Shown here one piece after another: positions 36,716 to 48,939 of a DNA stretch of 64,000 bases. Position numbers and translations under genes: made by a program. Under the pieces are notes generated by a model. It did not search any database and had not been told where the DNA came from. It saw nothing but the letters and a program-made list of their open reading frames with translations. This DNA is from Isoetes taiwanensis. Taxonomy: Eukaryota > Streptophyta > Lycopodiopsida > Isoetales > Isoetaceae. The stretch's first letter is position 1, and each line of letters begins with the position of its first letter. The stretch spans positions 3,119,434 through 3,183,433 of the forward strand of contig JAJEKV010000045.1 of assembly GCA_021234155.1 (NCBI GenBank). Direction: 5' to 3'.

Positions 36716-37902
36716 TTATTGGTGATGATATTCAAACAATCCATCTGGACCTGCAAAGAAGAAATGCCACAGGCCATGTCAGATCTCCAATATGCATCAT
36801 GAATGTACAAAAAAGAGATGGATAACATTTACCCCAAGGGAACTCCTTATTGCGAATGTGCATGTAAGGATATGCCTGAAGAAACCATACACCCTTTAGA
36901 GAGGAAGGATGTTTGAAACATTTAATGTAAAACCAAAATTACATGATAATACAATAACAAGAATTTGCGGCACATCACTGGCCAATTCTCCTGCATAGAA
37001 AGGGCAAATAAAACAAAATAAAAAATATAAAAATCTGAAAAGAAGCTTGAGCAGCTTGGTGTTTCTCACTACCCCAGCTAAGATTTAGTTCGTCTAGGTA
37101 ATAACATTATAAATGTGACATAATACAAAGGAAAAAATTACTCGGGTGTTTAACATGAAGGTTAACAATTTACAGAGTCTATTAGTGAATGTTATGTGTT
37201 CTCCTGTGCATCATCTTATCTTTCCCAGGCACCTCTTCCATGCTTCCCGGTCACCTCCTCGACTTTGCTTTAGAAGCATGCAAACTATAGACATATGTGT
37301 GGGCTTTAAGATATACTGCTCATCAGTATACATGGCAGCAGGTATGCCTTTTATTCTGCTTTCTCTAACAAGCATTAAGAATGTTTTTGTAAATTGATGC
37401 TTACCACTAAATGTCTATATAATACATACTAACAACCCATAGAGACTCTTACAGGTCTTTCGTGCTCATGATGCTCTTCATGCCCCAAAAACACGTTCAG
37501 TCCAAGTCCAAAACAAGCAACCACAGCGCAAGCAGTTATTAATCGCCACTTCTTAGCCTCCTCTGTAACCAAATGAGTATTGTTTCAAGGTCAGATAAGT
37601 ATTTCAAGGAGAAAGACATGTGAAAATGACTTGACTACAATATAACTTGAGTAACTTTTTGTGTATTAATCAGTTCAGTTGTCATCTTATCCAGCTACAA
37701 ACGAGCTAAGGAGATTAGATCTAACGACAAAGAACTCCAATAATGCTAACCCTATTTGCGCAAATCAGAAATTGGATGAAAAAAAAAAGTTACCTGCATC
37801 ATGACTTGCAATAGATGCCGTAGCCGTGGCGAATTGGCGCGTAGGAGCGACGGAGAGACGATTCAAGGAAGAGGCCACACGCAATCTAGCGGCTAAAGCC
37901 AT
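36716..37902 (-). CDS. COX6A: Cytochrome c oxidase subunit 6a, mitochondrial
   Basis: A small nuclear-encoded subunit of respiratory complex IV in the mitochondrial inner membrane. Exons on the minus strand: 37794-37902, 37453-37562, 36833-36875, 36716-36750, all with GT-AG borders and matching phases, giving 98 aa. Exon 1 (MALAARLRVASSLNRLSVAP) is an Arg/Ser/Ala-rich presequence. Exon 2 carries AKKWRLITACAVVACFGL and so on, one membrane segment, ending in a His/Glu-rich HEEHHEHERP. Exons 3 and 4 give AYPYMHIRNKEFPWG and GPDGLFEYHHQ, the hallmark C-terminus of the family. Length is usual for plants. The coding sequence shows no break. The gene was not obvious from single open frames because the exons are tiny. 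Confidence 0.92.
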
Positions 37903-38043
37903 GTCCAGTCGAGCCCTGTGTTTTCAACGTGAAATGTATATATCCTATATATACGACCTGTACCCTACGAATACTCTTTTTATACGAAATAGAATTTTTT
38001 GGGTTGCCACGTAGGGGGGCAACCATTGTTGTGGAGGGGGTAA
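37903..38043 (-). promoter_or_regulatory. Short upstream region of COX6A
   Basis: Only about 140 bp separate the COX6A start codon from the MITE at 38044. It contains TATATA-type sequence near 37938-37957, a possible TATA region for the minus-strand gene. The exact start site is not determinable here. Confidence 0.3.
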
Positions 38044-38229
38044 GGGTGCTTTCCCATGGACGGACGGACCTGGATAAGGTCAGACCCAGGTCCAAAAGTA
38101 ATCGTCGGGATTACGTTCCAAATGAGGTTCTTAACCTCAGCCACTCATGTTCTTAGCTCATGGGAACATCGGAATAACAGACCAGACCTTCAGGAAACCT
38201 GGAGGTTTTCTGCCCATGGGAAAGCACCC
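38044..38229. mobile_element. Tourist-like MITE next to COX6A, TAA target duplication
   Basis: GGGTGCTTTCCCATGG at the left is mirrored by CCATGGGAAAGCACCC at the right. TAA flanks both sides (38041-38043, 38230-38232). Its ends resemble those of the 13193-13346 MITE. Any promoter elements it carries lie within 330 bp of the COX6A ATG. Confidence 0.8.
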
Positions 38230-38689
38230 TAAGTGACGTTTCCAAGGCGTAGATTTATTATGGAGATTATATGTGATCGAATATTCTGGAAAGATGGTTA
38301 GGATAGAGGCTTGAGCGTGAGTCGAGGTTAGGCGCTTTGCAGGGCATGTGTATTGTGCGTGAAGGGCCTGAGGGGGCATTAGCACAAGTGCGGGTACTAA
38401 GCTGCCGGATTTATGCGGATAGAAGATGGGCTGGACAATTTTGGCAAGATTGAAGGGTTTTATAGCTACTTTATTTAAATGTCACTGGCTGAGTTCTAAG
38501 GACCTAGTCCCTATTGTTGGGACAAGCCGAGGAAACAATCTGAGTAACGGAGTATGTATGGTTTCCCTACCATGCTGCTAATCTGGAAATAGGAAAGTAC
38601 ACATAGTATTAATGCATAGGGATCCATAACATTGGCTATAGTTCTTTTTACACATATTTTCACATTGCGCATGCTTATTGAACATAGTC
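38230..38689. other. Intergenic gap
   Basis: Nothing recognised. It lies between the MITE and the LINE remnant. Confidence 0.4.
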
Positions 38690-40360
38690 GAAGTTTGTAG
38701 ATTTTACTTCTGCTTTTGATACAGTACCACGCGAGCTTCTTTGGCAGCGCTTGCGGGCACTTGGGGTTCCACAAGATCTTCAAAATGCAGTTTATCGGCT
38801 CTATGAAAGGGTTTTTGCTAAATTTCCAGCATCAGGTACTCAAATCACTAGCAATATTGGAGTTAAATCGGGGTTGCCCTTTATCTCCTACACTCTTTGG
38901 CTTGTACATTGATCAATTGGAAGAATGGCTTGATAATCATGGCGAGGAGGTCCACATTTGGCACACTATATCATTAGGCAACTTATGTATCTTGATGATG
39001 TTTCACCGGCACATACCGCCGCTACTAGTATGAATATTTACAACATTTCGTGCTCTGCCGCGGGGAGAACACAGTCTCAAGCGTGTTAATCTGCAAAAGA
39101 CCAAGCTTTTGGTAGTTCAATCTTCGTCACAATGTTCCCCCTATGCACTATGATAGCCGCGAAGTTGAAGTTGTAGATAGCTACAAGTATCTTGGTGTAG
39201 AATTGCGTAAGAACACACTCACGGGAGCGATTGTATTACCAAGCGGGTGGCTGGATGGATGGAGAGCACTCTATGCAATGCAAAACAATTGTTTTCGCGC
39301 AAAAATTCATGATTGGCCACGGAAAGCCCACTTGTTTGGGCTTTGGTAGAGCCTGTTTTCTTGTATGGTTACGAAGTGTGGGGCACCGCCATTAGTGCTA
39401 GTGCTTGGGAGAGCTTGGGCGGGTGCAAAAGTCCTTTCTCACTTACTGACCTTGGAGTTAAAACAACGGCGCCCTATGCTATTCTTTTACAAGAGGCAGG
39501 TTTTTGCCTCTTCAACATTACGCCATGAAGCGCCATCTCCACTATATCCGCAAGGTGCACCACATGGATGATGTTAGGTATCTGTTTTTGCACTTGCCAT
39601 GGTTTGAATCTCCTCGGCGTTTGAAAGCGATGTTGGAAAGAGCATTGCACTACATGGTTTGCCCGTTGGGAACGTGCAAAACAGAAACCTTTGCCGATGC
39701 TTGCCGATTCGATCTGAGCTTTTGCAACAATATCTTAATGGTCGTTTTTCTCAAAAGATATGGGACGCAGATTACTTTGGCCCAAGTGGCCCGGTCATTA
39801 TCATGCACACATAAATCCCACTTTGGTACCGGGGCCCCAAGCTTATTTGCTTGCTTCATTGTCCGGGAACAAGCTTGTAGCTATTGCATCAATTCGCATA
39901 CGGGGTCCCACTGTGCTACGGATTGAGACGGGTAGATGGGGCGGCCGCAATTGTTGAGAAGCGAGACTATGTGCTGTTGCAAGTTGAGGTTATTGAAGAT
40001 GAAAGCCATACTCTTCTGAGTTGCCCTGCTTTTGAGATAGTCCGGAATCATTTTTCGACCTTAGCATTCCATTCCACGCTTCCACAACTTCTCAACGCAC
40101 CATCTGTGCATGACTTGGCATTATACATACTTGAGGTTCTAGATAAACGTCTGCAATTACTGAGCCCTCAGTAGTCATTATCTAAGCTTGTCTAGTATCA
40201 TCATTGCTGCAAAGGTTTTTCCCTTGAAAACCTTTCGAGGCAGGGGTTTTTTAATCCTAGTAGTAATGATTGTACTAGCCCATTGTATAGGTCCCATGAC
40301 CTATTGGTCTTCGTGGACGTTAAAAAAAACTATTCTATTCTATTCTATTTTATCTGTCTA
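38690..40360 (+). pseudogene. Dead LINE: RT and C-terminal region with (TTCTA)n tail
   Basis: The RT start shows SAFDTVPRELLWQRL and ALGVPQDLQNAVYRLYE near 38706-38810, then GCPLSPTLFGLYIDQLEEWL in another frame (38872-38932). The catalytic block survives as MYLDDVSPAHTAA near 38985. Later pieces resemble LINE connection and C-terminal parts (VDSYKYLGVELRK near 39170; VLRIETGRW near 39917; ESHTLLSCPAFEIVR near 40002). It ends with a short A-run and (TTCTA)n at 40330-40350. Many stops and frameshifts. Confidence 0.8.
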
Positions 40361-41679
40361 TTGTGGGGACTCTTTGTACTTTATATCATTATTATCAAAC
40401 AATATACTTTTACCCTAAAAAAAAATTTACGCTGAGAAAACCAAACCTAATATTTTGAACATTTGCTTGCCTTCTTGCCATATAAAAACCCATAGGCCGA
40501 TTGAAGAACTGAGGCGGATTGCAATGGTTGGAAGGCGATTATTGGTTGCAGGGAAATCGGTGTTCTGCACCATTGAAAGTTGCACACAAATTTTAAACAA
40601 AAAAATCGTTGGCCTTTGATCTGGTATAAAATGGGGAATATTTGCTATTTCTGCAATATGTTCCTCAATGAATCGAGTAGGATCTAAGCTACCCTTACTC
40701 CAAGCTTGCCCTACTGGTAGTTTTATATTTTTATGCAAGCTTCATTCATCAATTAAAAACTACAACCAGATGCAACGCACAGACATGACCAACCCTGGTG
40801 AGAACAACCAACTATTATTGTTTTAAAGAGTGTATCTGAAGATAGACTTTCCAAGCCCAATGCTAGTGTTTCAGTAGCACGTGACACACCTTTTGAAATA
40901 AACATTAGTGCCTAGGTAAAAGAATTTACCTCTTATAAATAAAGGCTTTCCTTTAATTGTAGTGGATTCAAACAGAAGAACATGAATAGTAGCACGCATA
41001 TTGGGCCATTGATATTGTAAGGGTTGCAGAGATAGACAAGGCTCTGCAATTTTTCACAAATGTGATGCATGTGCATGTTGGTGGAGTGTCATCAACTTGC
41101 AGAGTTGGAGCAACATGGTTAAATCGTCTTCGGCATCTTTTGGCGTGTTTCGTTTTAATTATAGCAACCGTGTAAAGGGCATAGAAATTGAAAAAATGAG
41201 ATGACATAGCTATTATTTTGAACCATTGGCCTTCTAATCATTAGATTGACAATGCTCACCTCAATATTTTGTGTTTTGTATTTGGGCAGGATGCCCATTG
41301 TCATGTTCAAACTTTATACCTGGTGTTATGTCCTTGAGCCTTAAGCCAAACTATATGTTATGGATGCCAAAATTCTCTATATTAGGAGGTTGATGCCAAA
41401 TTCGGCCTTCAGATCATACGAGGATGTTTTTAACTTATGAATTAGGAAAATTTGCATCCGTAGAATTATAGAATTTGTGGTCCATATGGAGGAAATGTGA
41501 TAAATTATTATTGTGGATGAAGCCAAACGAATGCTTCGAAGATTTGTACGCTGCTTGGCTAGGATTTGCTAAAGAATAGTTGCTCTGCTTGCGTGGGAAA
41601 AAATTGTAAGAATAAGTAAGCAGCTGCATGAAAAACATTTGTTATGTCAACACATGTATAAAATAAAGATGTTCATTTG
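40361..41679. other. Intergenic gap
   Basis: No gene or clear repeat recognised. It lies downstream of the rhodanese gene, which runs toward it, so its right end probably holds that gene's 3' UTR. Confidence 0.4.
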
Positions 41680-42609
41680 TTACTCTAATGCCATACCAAT
41701 TAGAACTGATCCGAGTACTATCGAAATTTGAGACTGGATAGTTACTAATCCAACTTTCCCTGCATCTTGCAGCTCCTTAGGGCCCTCCTTGGGAAAAATA
41801 CCTGGATAATATAATCAACCAATTCAACTCAATGTGCAAATTCAAATCAATCTCTAATGTGCAAAGAAGCTAGTTAAAACAATTAGAATAACATTCTACC
41901 TTCATGCTCAGATAAAGAAGAAAATAGATATTTCAAGCTAACATTCTACCTGGCTTCACACTCTGCAACCCAGAATTAATGAAAGCCACTGTGCTAAACC
42001 CTGCATCATCCAACATCTTTGCAGCTGTTGCAGACCTAACGAACACCAAAAATTAGTACCAAAATTAGTGCTGCAGATGTGGCAGATCTGGTCTTTCTTC
42101 TCACCTCAAACCTTCTTGGCAAACAAGCAATAACTTGCTGTCTTTAGACAACTTAGACTCCACAGTGGACACAAAATCTGGATTTGGTTTGGTAAATGCT
42201 ACACCATAGAAAAGACCAGCAAATCCAGTATGTGCTGCCCTTTTAATGACAGTTCCTGCGCTGAAGCTTTTTTTTCAGATGCAAAGAAGAGGATGTAGAT
42301 ATCCATTTTTAAGGCAAAATGCATAGAAGAGATCCATTTTTAGGCCGAAATTCAAGCGAGAAACAAAAAGAATGTAAAGTACCAATATCGTTATCTGCAT
42401 TTTCGATGAAGAGGGGAACATGGACACTGGCTGGAATATGAGCCCTACTGTACTGAGATGCATCTCTTACATCCAATATTGTATAGCCTTGCTCTGTTAC
42501 AAGCTTTTGAGCGCTCTCATCGTCCACAAATTGCACCTCCGCTCTGATGCCAGAAACGGCTCTATGCTTCAAGTAAATAGGGTTCTTTCTTGGGCATGAT
42601 ACCTGCCAT
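41680..42609 (-). CDS. STR9: Rhodanese-like domain protein of the STR9 type, first exon not placed
   Basis: Rhodanese domains carry a catalytic Cys that can accept sulfur; plant STR9 is a chloroplast protein of unsettled role. Minus-strand exons: about 42383-42609, 42105-42255, 41950-42035, 41680-41801, with matching phases. In order: AEVQFVDDESAQKLV, GYTILDVRDASQYSRAHIP, VPLFIENADNDIG, TVIKRAAHTGFAGLFYG, the active-site loop LLLVCQEGLRSATAA (Cys present), FINSGLQSVKPG, then DAGKVGLVTIQSQISIVLG. These match the STR9 order closely. The C-terminus stops at GMALE, shorter than the membrane tail I recall for Arabidopsis STR9. The transit-peptide exon should lie upstream; a minus-strand candidate starting MAGLCVSRHESLRW near 43080 exists but is unproven. 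Confidence 0.82.
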
Positions 42610-43128
42610 CTGTAATAAAATTATAGACTGGGAAACAAGTGGGATTTTTATTTTTTGTTAAAACAGTTTGGAAGAGAAGAATACGTTGAAAAGGCCTGGA
42701 GGCTCCCTAATGCAGCTTGGGACGCCATAGCCGGCCGGATTGCTCACCTTATCATCGCCGGATTGCCCACCTTATCAGCATTTGTTTTAATTTAGTGCCA
42801 CGTCATAAATGATGACATGGCACAATCGCTATTCACGGACTAGAATAAATTTATCTTTTGCTTTTAAGGCTGTTTATTATGGATACTATTCTCTAATGGG
42901 TTTAAAAAAAAAACTTCAAAAAGTTCTCAGCCGTTGGATGCCTGATCTCTGTCAATAGTGTGATACACATGGGACTGCACACCGTACACGTGGCAAAGCC
43001 AAGACCCAAATCAGAAGGAGCTCCATGCTCTAGCCAGCGCAGAGATTCATGCCGAGAGACGCAGAGACCTGCCATGCCCATGTCCATAAAAACTAGCAGA
43101 AGGGCAGGGTTGAGGCAAAGGAAAAGGA
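42610..43128. other. Upstream region of the STR9-like gene
   Basis: It holds GCCGGATTG..CACCTTATCA in two near-copies (42733-42775). A minus-strand ATG region near 43095-43000 might be the missing first exon. Otherwise nothing is recognised. Confidence 0.3.
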
Positions 43129-43421
43129 ACAAAGAAGAGCAAAATTTTGTTTTCAGATGTATTGTGCTTCGATGGTGTAACACCATAGTAATTCAATGCG
43201 AAGCTCTGAATTATTGACCTCTTGATTGCGGCACGTTTTGATCCGGCTACATAATAATAGAGATGCTCAATAATTATCCAATTTTTATGAGTAAAACAAA
43301 GAAGAGCAAAATTATGTTTTCGAATGTGTTGTGGTTCGATGGTGTAACAGCATAGAAATTCAGTGCGAAGCTGTGAATTATTGACCTGTTGATTGCGGCA
43401 CGTTTTGAACCGGCTACATTA
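43129..43421. repeat. Direct duplication, unit ~167 bp
   Basis: ACAAAGAAGAGCAAAATT... to CGTTTTGA(T/A)CCGGCTACAT occurs at 43129-43254 and 43296-43421 with about ten differences, separated by a short spacer that is part of the period. Confidence 0.8.
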
Positions 43422-43462
43422 TCAAACCAGTCCATATCGGTTAAGTTCTTGTTTAGGCACTT

Positions 43463-43559
43463 TTTTTTTTTTTTTGAAGGACGACAATCTATTATCAAGA
43501 AAAATCAAGATACATACAAGGGACCTGTGACATGGGACTCAAAACCTAGAGGACGAAAT
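43463..43559 (-). mobile_element. Short 5'-truncated LINE insertion with 19-bp target duplication
   Basis: AGTTCTTGTTTAGGCACTT stands at 43444-43462 and 43560-43578. Between them is a T-run, so the insert is on the minus strand. Read that way it contains GGTTTTGAGTCCC, also found at 51914 near the 3' end of the L1-type LINE, so it is probably a tail fragment of that family. Confidence 0.8.
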
Positions 43560-43578
43560 AGTTCTTGTTTAGGCACTT

Positions 43579-46575
43579 GATTTGTGTTAAATAAATTTCT
43601 CAAACTGCCTTATTCTTTGTGCACGTAAATGGTGATGCTCAACTCTAGTATTTACAAGGTCAAAATAAATGACAGATCCATGAGCTTAATGTTGTGCTTG
43701 TATAACCCAAATAAATGTATTATATAACCCAAAATACAACACTGCCAATACATATTCAATACAATTGTTCTAATAATGGCGTTCCATTCTAGACCAATGC
43801 TAACAATAGATCGATATATTTGCTTACCTTCATCTACTGCCATACCACTGCCATACCACTGGCGCATACCTAAAGAATGCTAATAAACCAATGTTATCCA
43901 GCTTTAATTCATGTAGTTGTAGAACAACATAGAGGGTTGTTTAATTTGTCGTGTTGGGCATAAGAGACAATCGTAGCATTCCAAGTCATGACAATTTTCA
44001 TATGTATTTCTTCAAACACAACCTTTGTTTCTATGAGACTTCCACGTATGTATCGGGGCTATATGCGGTGTTTGCATACTTCCACACGAAGGCTATCCTA
44101 TCAATATGGTTGTCCAAGAAACTACGTTGCGAGAGAATGTTGTTTCACATGTGCTTTAGAATCTTACGCATAACATCTTGCCAAGAACATTATCACTTCG
44201 TGAACCATAAAGAAGTACTAAAAGCTTGCATAAAATAAAACCATCATTTAAGTCATTGCAAACAATGAATGTCGGGTTCTGTGATATATGGAGCCATCTT
44301 ACTCACGCAAGAGGACATGTTTATCTGGTTCTCTGCGGTGGTAAAACCTCTTGTCAATAATTTCTAGAGAATTCTCACAACCCCAAAAAAGGCATACATA
44401 GTGCTCCTACAAGTAGTTCCTATGAGCCTGAATTTACTCGACAGATAAAGCGTCGCATAGAACTAAAATTTCCACGAATAGGAGATTAAATCATATTTTA
44501 TTGGCTTTGAATTATGTTACTTTCTTATGTTTCCCTCGGGCGGAGATGGACACCATCATTTACACTTTGTAACTCATAATCATTGCATTTTTGTGCTTAT
44601 CATAGGGTATTAGCAAAGTTCTAGTAAAATGCACAATAATTTTCAAATATATTCACACGAAATATGCGACATGTGTTCGAAGGAATAGAAGAAGCTAAGG
44701 CAAAGGGAGTGATAAATTATATGGCACAAATCAAGGTTGTTTTGACAAGGCCCGATGCTATATGCGATGATTAAACTCAAACACCTCGAAAAGCGCAATA
44801 TCATTTCTGGTCGAAACCATACCATCAAGAAGAAATGGGGAGTAATATCGATGATTTCAAACCTCATGTGCTCAAGGTGACAAAAGAATTGCTACTTAAA
44901 TATTTACTCTCGAATTTTATGTTTGGACCTTGCACGCATCTATCGAAAGCATCGCAATAAACAATAAAAGACTACTGCGGTGGCCCTTTTAACTAGCTAG
45001 CACTTTTAAAATGGGGTCAAAGAGGAAAGCAATTGATAATGTCCATGCCCATCCACCGGATGCAAACATTTGCTAATCCTAAAAGATGCAATCTCATTGG
45101 CATAAAAAGAATTCTTAAAATAGAAAATGCTATATTTGTCAACTGCATGCACCATCCCTCTAGCTTTGAATGTAAATAAAGAGCACATATTAAAACAACT
45201 TTTCACGTAAATTGTAAGTTGGATCTCACCTCCATCAATGTGGCGCCTCATAAGCTGCGGCCGGCGATTTTCCAATCGTCGAGCCAAGGGAGAGAAGAGG
45301 TACTACAACCATTGCCACTATGGTATCCACAATAGTTGCAACTATTGAAAAAAGTAGCCATTAAAAGTGCAAGAAGACCGAGAAAAGATAAAACCAAAAG
45401 CGAATATGAAACACGCTAGTTCTCCAATAATGTTGGCATTACTAACTTATATTACAACTTAAATTGATATTCCTGCTAGAATTGGATATCAATTTGACTC
45501 GCTTGGTTCAAGAAAAAAATGACCTCTTGAGACCTTCCTATCTACATAGATATCTACCTATCTACCATGGATTATGAACATTATAAAAACGTATATGTCA
45601 TGAAGTACGCACTAAAGTAATCCTAGGAAATTCACCTAGTGGTGAGAATGCATTGCCTTCTAAGAAACAAAAAGATGCATAAACGAAGATAAATGTCTAT
45701 ATAGACAACTTATGAGATCCAACCAACCAAAAGCTTTTCGGTTGATGTCAAGACCCATTTCATATCGTAGTATCAAAGAAGAAAGTGGTACCTGCTAAAA
45801 GGAAGTAGGTAATCCCATTCACTATGCCATAGACATGAGCCTCGGATGGTATTAATCCCGGGTTACTCGACCAACCCAACAATTGTGCTTACAAGGGCTC
45901 CACTTAATGCATTCCCCCTTGTAGTTCTTTTTACCTTCATATTAGTAATTCGTTTTATCATAGGCGGACGATTTACTCGACATGAACCCTATTCCACGTC
46001 GAGAATCTCAAATGCCAAGTGCAACTTCCCTACATATCTCTCTTTGTTACGAACCTCTACGAATCAACGCCGAGGAAGTTCGTAGAGTCATCTTTATATG
46101 AAGTGTTAGGCTTCTTGCTACTCTTCATGTAAGTTCACGTCTTCTGAGAATGATTGTGCTCTACATCAACCATGCCACGCCTTGCATCTATTCTCACTCT
46201 TGCGTAAGTCCCATAATTTCTTGTTCAATCCATCAATCCATCTTATTGCTTCCATTGATATTGCTTCGAGTAGCACTTGCATTCACACTACTGAGATCCG
46301 CACCTCAATGCATCGAGAACATTGCCATTTGGAAAAACATGTTCATCAAGTAATGATGGTACTAAATGTGATAGTCGTAAGTGTCACCATGGTGATGGGA
46401 AGCGGTGATGTGCATGAAACTAAGGAGAATCATCTCCGGATTCCTTATCAAATCTGCATTCCCGATCAAATGGGACCTAATATATTTGCACTCCACACTT
46501 TACTTACGGCGGAATGTCTTCTTCTGCAGAACGTCCCCGCCCATAATTGAGACCCTCTCAAAAGCACATTCAAAT
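43579..46575. other. Anonymous AT-rich intergenic region
   Basis: No gene, repeat family or RNA recognised over 3 kb. Short open frames have no domain features. Confidence 0.4.
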
Positions 46576-47396
46576 TAACTAGTGCATGTACCTCAAGGCG
46601 TGCCAAGCGAGCTCAAGAGCTATGCCACCGCCATAGCAAGAAAGAGAAACACGGCCTGCCGCCATCCGGACCGCCATAGCCGAAGTTGCGAAAGGCACGG
46701 CAGAGAATTTTAGAGTTTTTCTAATTTCCCTGGCCGTACGATTCGAAATTAGAGAATCGGACGGCTCAAATTGATTTTGGGTGACGTGGCACGACACGTG
46801 GCATAGCTAGAATTGCAGCCTTTTGTGCAGGGGGGGTTAGGCAACCCTGCTAAAAATCTGAACATAAAAAAAAATCTGAGCATTTTTTTATCTGATCGAT
46901 TTTTACTTCTATTCTCGCTATTCATTGCTGCTCTGCATGTCCATAAATCCATGCCTGCCTATCATCGCTGCCCTGCAAGGCCATGCAGATCTTAAACTAT
47001 CATCGACGCAGATCTTAAACTATCATCGATGCAGATCGCTGCCTATCATCGCTGCTTGCTGTCTCTTAAACTATCTGCAGATCTGCTGCAGATCTCCACG
47101 CGTTGGACCACGACACAACGGCCATGCCTCCGTTGCCTAAGAATTAGGCCATTACAGCTGTAGGGCTAGGAAAAACCCAGAAGAGGGCCTTTGCAAAAAA
47201 TGGACGCTCACGCCCTTTTCGGAATTCCACAACAAAACTGGACTTTCAAAAACAATTGCACAACTCTAATCGTATATGGATGTTTTCAACTTTTGTTTCT
47301 CGCCTTCAATGGGAAGAATATTCCCGCCTTGTGCTGCATCAAAGGTCCACGATTTTTTGTGTCGTGACCCCATCAAAGTTTCCGTAGTGTACATTG
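46576..47396. other. Anonymous region with short inverted and direct repeats
   Basis: An imperfect hairpin CCGTACGATTC/GAATCGGACGG lies near 46732-46765. GCAGATCTTAAACTATCATCGA recurs near 46985-47035. No gene recognised. Confidence 0.35.
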
Positions 47397-47619
47397 AACG
47401 GAAAGAACGGGCAGACTATTTTCCGCCTTCTAACCCAATCCCATCGTGACACGTGTCCATGATTCTTTTTGCGAATCTCTCCTGATGTTGCCGCTGTACT
47501 TTCTGGACGACATTCTGGTCGTCATTCTGCTGCTGCACCACATTCAGCCGCATTTAAAATCTGTGCCGTCCACGTGTCCATGATCCACGGCTGAAAATAG
47601 TCTGCCCGTTCTTTCCGTT
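47397..47619. mobile_element. MITE with 31-bp near-perfect terminal inverted repeats
   Basis: AACGGAAAGAACGGGCAGAC at the left is mirrored by GTCTGCCCGTTCTTTCCGTT at the right, and the match continues through CTATTTTC. About 223 bp, no coding. CACGTGTCCATGAT occurs near both inner ends in the same direction. Confidence 0.8.
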
Positions 47620-47623
47620 AGGT

Positions 47624-47722
47624 GAAAGCCCCTCCGGGCTTGATTCCGGAGGGTCAAGCAGGCCTCCGCGCTCCGCGCGTCGGCCAGCTTTCCCCTCCGG
47701 AATCAAGCCCGGAGGGGCTTTC
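47624..47722. mobile_element. GC-rich perfect foldback, 30-bp arms
   Basis: Arms 47624-47653 and 47693-47722 are perfect reverse complements (GAAAGCCCCTCCGGGCTTGA inward to CCGGAGGG). The 39-bp centre is very GC-rich (CTCCGCGCTCCGCGCGTCGG). It begins four bases after the preceding MITE. The RNA would form a very stable hairpin. Confidence 0.9.
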
Positions 47723-48939
47723 TCTTATACAGAAAAGACCATTGCCTTGGCAAAGCCTCAAAATTCAACAAATGCAGGTTTACATTGCCTTACTTCACTG
47801 CAAATACATATTTACAATACACACTTCATCAGATTAATCGCAATATTTTACTACATGACAATGGTTGCAAATTCCTATTGTCCCAAATCCAAAAAATCAT
47901 GAGCTATGGAGCTTCTGCAAAAATTCCGAGCCTTTCAATTGAAATAACAGATCGCCCAGAAGCAGATTTTGGAACCAATCTGTCAATAGATTACTCTTCA
48001 AAATTGCATTGCTAAGGAGGCTGGATTGCACAAGAAGACTGGAAAATCTTCGTTGCGGCCATTGGGTATTCGACTGCGACATATGGATGCCCATGCCTGG
48101 GTATTCGCTTGCACCAAATATAATCTACTAGATAGACAAATTAACGTCATATCTGGCCCCTGAGGCAAAAAGAAATGGGCGACTGTTTTCAGTCTCAGGT
48201 CTGGGAGAGGAATGATGAGAAAAAACCGTCGTGGGAAAAAAACCATTCCCTCTATATTCTATATTTCCTTTCCATCTATGGTCGCTGCCATCTATTCCAT
48301 ACATGCCCTTTATCTTCTATTTTCTAAAACTCGTTTGATGGCTGTCGCTGTCCATTTTTCTCTGGAACTATCCCTTGTGCCTTTGTCCACTCTTGTTTCC
48401 CATTCTACTTCCGAGATTTCTATCCTGATCTGTTCATTAGGCTGGGCATCTATTCCATACGTGCCCTTCGTCTTCTATTTCCCCAAAATCACGTAATTTG
48501 CAGGTCTTGTGTTCCCTTTCTTAAAACTGACAATACTTTTCGAAACTGACATTTTTCAGAAGCTAACAAGCCTGCCCCAGTTTTTCTGCCCCTTCTACCT
48601 TTCCATTCGCCTTCATTTGTACAATCTTTTTCTGACCTTGACAATTGTATGTGATAACAAATAAGTGCCTATTACTTTTGAGTTTTTGATACTCCAAATG
48701 TGTTATTCATCCTTCTGTTTTTCTTATATGTTTGGGGATATGCAGAACCTACCACTAGTGCTATTTACGTTGCAAAAATCCATAGAACCATAGATGGGTG
48801 AATATTGTTCACTTGATCTACTTGAAATTATGCAAGATACTGGTTTCATTTACGTCAATTCCATCTTCACAGACCCACGACACTATACAACAACTGGAAC
48901 TGTACATCTCTCAAAATGAATAATGGCCCTTTCTTGGGA
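47723..48939. other. Intergenic gap
   Basis: Nothing coding recognised. A CTATTCCATACATGCCC-type phrase recurs (near 48291 and 48451), a weak internal repeat. Confidence 0.4.
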
